Shown piece after piece: positions 61,751-64,000 of a stretch of 64,000 bases of DNA. The notes beneath the pieces were generated by a model. It saw nothing but the letters and a program-made list of their open reading frames with translations. It was not told where the DNA came from and ran no database searches. The position numbers and the translations under genes were made by a program. Each line of letters opens with the position of its first letter. The first letter of the stretch is position 1. The stretch comes from JBFWUW01 sp050247075. Its GTDB lineage: Bacteria; Planctomycetota; Planctomycetia; Pirellulales; JBFWUW01. The stretch lies in NCBI GenBank assembly GCA_050247075.1, contig JBFWUW010000002.1, positions 160,228 through 224,227 of the forward strand. The letters are read 5' to 3'.

Positions 61751-63205
61751 TTACACCAAGACCCCGCTGACGGCCTCGGCCTTGACTAGCTCGCGCGGCT
61801 GGTTCAGGTGGTTGTAAACGATCGTCGTGGGGTTGATGCCGACGCTGTGGTAAATGGTGGCCAACAGCTCGGTCGGATGGACCGGGCTTTCGGTCGGGGC
61901 GCTGGCGGTCTTGTCGGACTTGCCGTAGACAAATCCGCGTTTGACGCCGGCACCGGCAATCAGGCCGGTGTAGCAGTATGGCCAGTGGTCGCGGCCGTCG
62001 TCGCTGTTGCTGTTGCCGCTGGTGCTAACACCCCGCTTGGGGCTGCGTCCAAACTCACCCACGGCCACCACCAGTGTTTCTTCCAACAAGCCGCGGTCGT
62101 CCAAGTCGGACAGCAATGCCGAAAGACCGGCATCCAACATCGGCGAGTTCTGGTTCTTCATGCGGCCCGACAGGCCCACGTGGACATCCCACGAATGGTT
62201 GTCGCTATTGGCGACCTTGGGCCAAACCACCTCCACAACGCGGGTGCCCGCCTCCACCAACCGCCGCGCCAACAGGCAGCTTTGGCCAAAGGTGTTGCGG
62301 CCGTAGCGGTCCCGCATCTCGGCCGATTCCTTGGTCAGGTCGAAGGCATCACGGGCCTTGCCCGACAACACCAAGCTCAAAGCCTGGTCGTAGTAGGCAT
62401 TCAAATCGTACTTCTTGGTGGCCTGCTCCAAGGCGGGCATGCCGTCGTTGATCAACTCTCGCAGGCGGGCACGGCGTTCCAGCCGGCCAGAATTGACTTC
62501 CGCCCGCAGTTGCAGGTCGTCCACCTTAATTTTGTCCATCTTGGCCATATCCATGTCGTCGCCCGACGGATACAGGTAATAAGGGTCGTAGGCGCGGCCC
62601 AAGAAGCCAGCCGTGCCCGACTTGCCCACCACGTTGCTTTCTTGCAGCGGGCGTGGCAGCATCACAAACGGCAGCATCGGCTCGGTCGGCGGCTTGAACT
62701 TGATAATGTTCGAGCCGAAGTTGGGAAAATCTTTGGGGCTGGGAGGTTCCAACTGGCCCGACGGGCTGACCTTGTCGGCCGTATAGCCGGTGTGCATCTG
62801 GTAGATGGCGGCCGTGTGGTTAAACAGCCCGATCGGCGTGTAGCTCAACGAGCGGATCATGGTGGCCTTGTCGGTCACCTGGGCCAGCTTGGGCAGATTC
62901 TCGGTAAATTGCAGGCCGGGAGTCTTGGTCTCGATGGGGTTGAACACGCTCTTCACGTTGTCCGGCACATCGGCCTTGGGGTCCCACAGATCCAAATGGC
63001 TGGGACCGCCTTGCAGATAGCACAAGATCACGCTCTTGGCCTTGCCAAACCCGCCGCCGCCAACCTGGTTGGCCTTGGCCGATTGCAGTTCCAGCATTTG
63101 GCCCAAGCTCAGGCCCAACATGGCCGACCCACCCACTTGCAACAAGTGGCGGCGCGTGACGCCATCACACGTATCCTTGCCGGCTCGTCCGGGGATCACA
63201 AGCAT
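61751..63205 (-). CDS. DUF1501 domain-containing protein
   Basis: 484 residues. The N-terminus has a Tat-like TRRHLLQVGGSAMLGLSL. DUF1501 blocks: VILCYLQGGPSHLDLWDPK near residue 60, TPGLQFTENLPKLAQV, SLSYTPIGLFNHTAAIYQMH, DNHSWDVHVGLSGRMKN, VAVGEFGRSPKRGVS, and DDGRDHWPYCYTGLIAGAGVK. The fold is sulfatase/phosphatase-like. It is very common in planctomycetes, where it usually pairs with DUF1549/DUF1553 cytochrome genes; none is adjacent here. An intrinsic terminator follows. Confidence 0.94.
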   Translation of the reverse strand: MLVIPGRAGKDTCDGVTRRHLLQVGGSAMLGLSLGQMLELQSAKANQVGGGGFGKAKSVILCYLQGGPSHLDLWDPKADVPDNVKSVFNPIETKTPGLQFTENLPKLAQVTDKATMIRSLSYTPIGLFNHTAAIYQMHTGYTADKVSPSGQLEPPSPKDFPNFGSNIIKFKPPTEPMLPFVMLPRPLQESNVVGKSGTAGFLGRAYDPYYLYPSGDDMDMAKMDKIKVDDLQLRAEVNSGRLERRARLRELINDGMPALEQATKKYDLNAYYDQALSLVLSGKARDAFDLTKESAEMRDRYGRNTFGQSCLLARRLVEAGTRVVEVVWPKVANSDNHSWDVHVGLSGRMKNQNSPMLDAGLSALLSDLDDRGLLEETLVVAVGEFGRSPKRGVSTSGNSNSDDGRDHWPYCYTGLIAGAGVKRGFVYGKSDKTASAPTESPVHPTELLATIYHSVGINPTTIVYNHLNQPRELVKAEAVSGVLV

Positions 63206-63585
63206 GTCGGTCTCTCCTCTGGGCTGAAATGAGGGCCATCATCTAGGCGGGAAAATCACGGCAGTCGCGCCCATCGCCAGCGTTAGACGTTATTTCGTCC
63301 GCGGGCAGCGCGGCAAGGCAGGAAATTTTGGCCGAACGCCCACCAGCAAAGCTATTGCCAGCAATCGCTCGACAGGGTGCAGTATAGAGCCTTAAACCAC
63401 CCCAAGTCAACGATTTATAGAGATTTGGAGAGGAAAGGATGAAGGCGAAAGGATAAACGCGAAATAGGTGCTAGCTGGGGCAAATGCTGCCTGGGGCGGG
63501 CCAAAGTACGTTTGCAGTCCGGTTTCGCCAAAGTCGTGATTCTGGGCCACCGCGAGTAAACCGTCAGCCGGAGAAGAGAAAAACT

Positions 63586-63685
63586 CACGCAAAGACGCAA
63601 AGGGAGTGTGTTCAAAACAAATTACCGTCGTGAATCGAATGCGTCCCTCTGGGAGAACCTCTTTGCGCCTTTGCGTCTTTGCGTG
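63586..63685. mobile_element. MITE-like element C
   Basis: Perfect 17-bp inverted repeat CACGCAAAGACGCAAAG (63586-63602 and inverted 63669-63685) around a short non-coding centre with no ORF. Only one copy is in the window. Confidence 0.6.
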
Positions 63686-63904
63686 CGATTTCTTCCGCTG
63701 CAATTCTTGTCGGCCCGCCCGCATGTTCCGTGGTTCCTTGTCTCGCACAACAGCCTCGTTGGTCGCCCCCACCCCCCATCCGTGAAATCCGTGTTATCCG
63801 TGGTTATTTGTTATCTTTTTTCTAACCATTTTTAATATTGCACATACGTACACATATCGGCTATCCTGTCATAGGGCCGTTTCCCGCGCCGCGGGTCCCC
63901 TCTT

Positions 63905-63939
63905 CCTCAAGCCTCACCCCTCAAGCCTCAAGCCTCACA
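63905..63939 (+). repeat. Five-unit CCTCAAG heptad array
   Basis: CCTCAAG, CCTCACC, CCTCAAG, CCTCAAG, CCTCACA, ending 19 bp before the ATG of the last gene. Confidence 0.88.
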
Positions 63940-63958
63940 ACAACCGGAGAAACCCACC

Positions 63959-64000
63959 ATGTCTGAATCCTCCAAAAGCGATATCGAAATCGTAGCGGCC
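63959..64000 (+). CDS. 5' end of a gene, possibly formate-tetrahydrofolate ligase
   Basis: ATG 63959, with CGGAGA 8 bp upstream. Only 14 residues are visible (MSESSKSDIEIVAA). An SDIEI start followed by Ala is reminiscent of Fhs proteins, but this is too short for a firm call. Confidence 0.4.
   Translation, partial: MSESSKSDIEIVAA

Larger units (their letters stand above)
63206..63958. other. 753-bp intergenic region upstream of the last partial gene
   Basis: No credible gene. Contains a heptad-like AAGGATG/AAGGCGA stretch (about 63428-63468), MITE-like element C (63586-63685), a triple ATCCGTG unit near 63778-63804, and a CCTCAAG heptad array (63905-63939). Confidence 0.6.

Noticed and set aside
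61808..63232. 474-residue open frame on the plus strand
   Set aside because: Antisense of the DUF1501 gene.

Overview
The window looks like a chromosome segment of a planctomycete (Pirellulales-like). The evidence is high GC, a DUF1501 protein with a twin-arginine-like leader, a Tat-leader Gfo/Idh/MocA oxidoreductase, a secreted SGNH hydrolase, ThuA and TolB-like proteins, a sulfotransferase, mostly short unlinked transcription units, and many long spurious antisense ORFs. No rRNA, tRNA or CRISPR array was seen. Identifications come from reading motifs by eye; no database was searched.

Layout. 1-5.3 kb: end of a probable fabD, then fabG, a sulfotransferase, a cation/Ca exchanger with a universal stress protein, and a PPOX flavoprotein. 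5.3-13.1 kb (minus strand): SGNH hydrolase, Gfo/Idh/MocA oxidoreductase, MoaD-like protein, and a three-subunit molybdenum hydroxylase (xanthine dehydrogenase type) interrupted by a four-helix-bundle (S23/IVP-type) gene inside an inverted repeat. 13.1-15.2 kb: sparse accessory DNA with a PIN toxin and small partner. 15.2-22 kb: DUF6940-like gene, sulfite reductase, folD, aconitase. 22.6-30.6 kb: signalling, with a CheB-CheR-PAS-histidine kinase-receiver hybrid, an SDR, a GDPD, and a receiver protein next to an FHA-GAF histidine kinase. 30.6-34.4 kb: gene debris with a SUKH-like protein, a RAYT-type Y1 transposase, two tiny overlapping genes, an RHS remnant and an IS66 remnant. 34.4-39 kb: tgt, comB, a CBS-pair protein and a pentameric ligand-gated channel homologue. 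39.3-53.8 kb: treZ-treY, a 1225-residue glycosyltransferase/alkaline-phosphatase-fold/endonuclease-phosphatase-fold fusion, a class II amidotransferase, an ATP-grasp protein, a DUF2892-like membrane protein and a six-hairpin glycosidase. 54-64 kb: DinB, D-2-hydroxyacid dehydrogenase, TolB-like, ThuA, CbiX chelatase, Prc protease, DUF1501, and the first codons of a gene that may be fhs.

Two themes stand out. First, the spacers are packed with structured repeats: REP-type elements (GTAG head plus a 6-bp stem that co-varies between copies) often in inverted pairs, with a RAYT-type transposase in the same window; at least nine sites with tandem heptanucleotide arrays beside start or stop codons; three kinds of MITE-like inverted-repeat element; and several other dispersed families. 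Second, the 39-54 kb block combines trehalose synthesis with an unusual enzyme set (GT4-AlkP-EEP fusion, amidotransferase, ATP-grasp, six-hairpin glycosidase) that could form an undescribed glycan or compatible-solute pathway; this is inference from neighbourhood.

Sulfite reductase and the CbiX-type chelatase are functionally linked through siroheme, and folD and the possible fhs through one-carbon metabolism, but these genes are far apart in the window.
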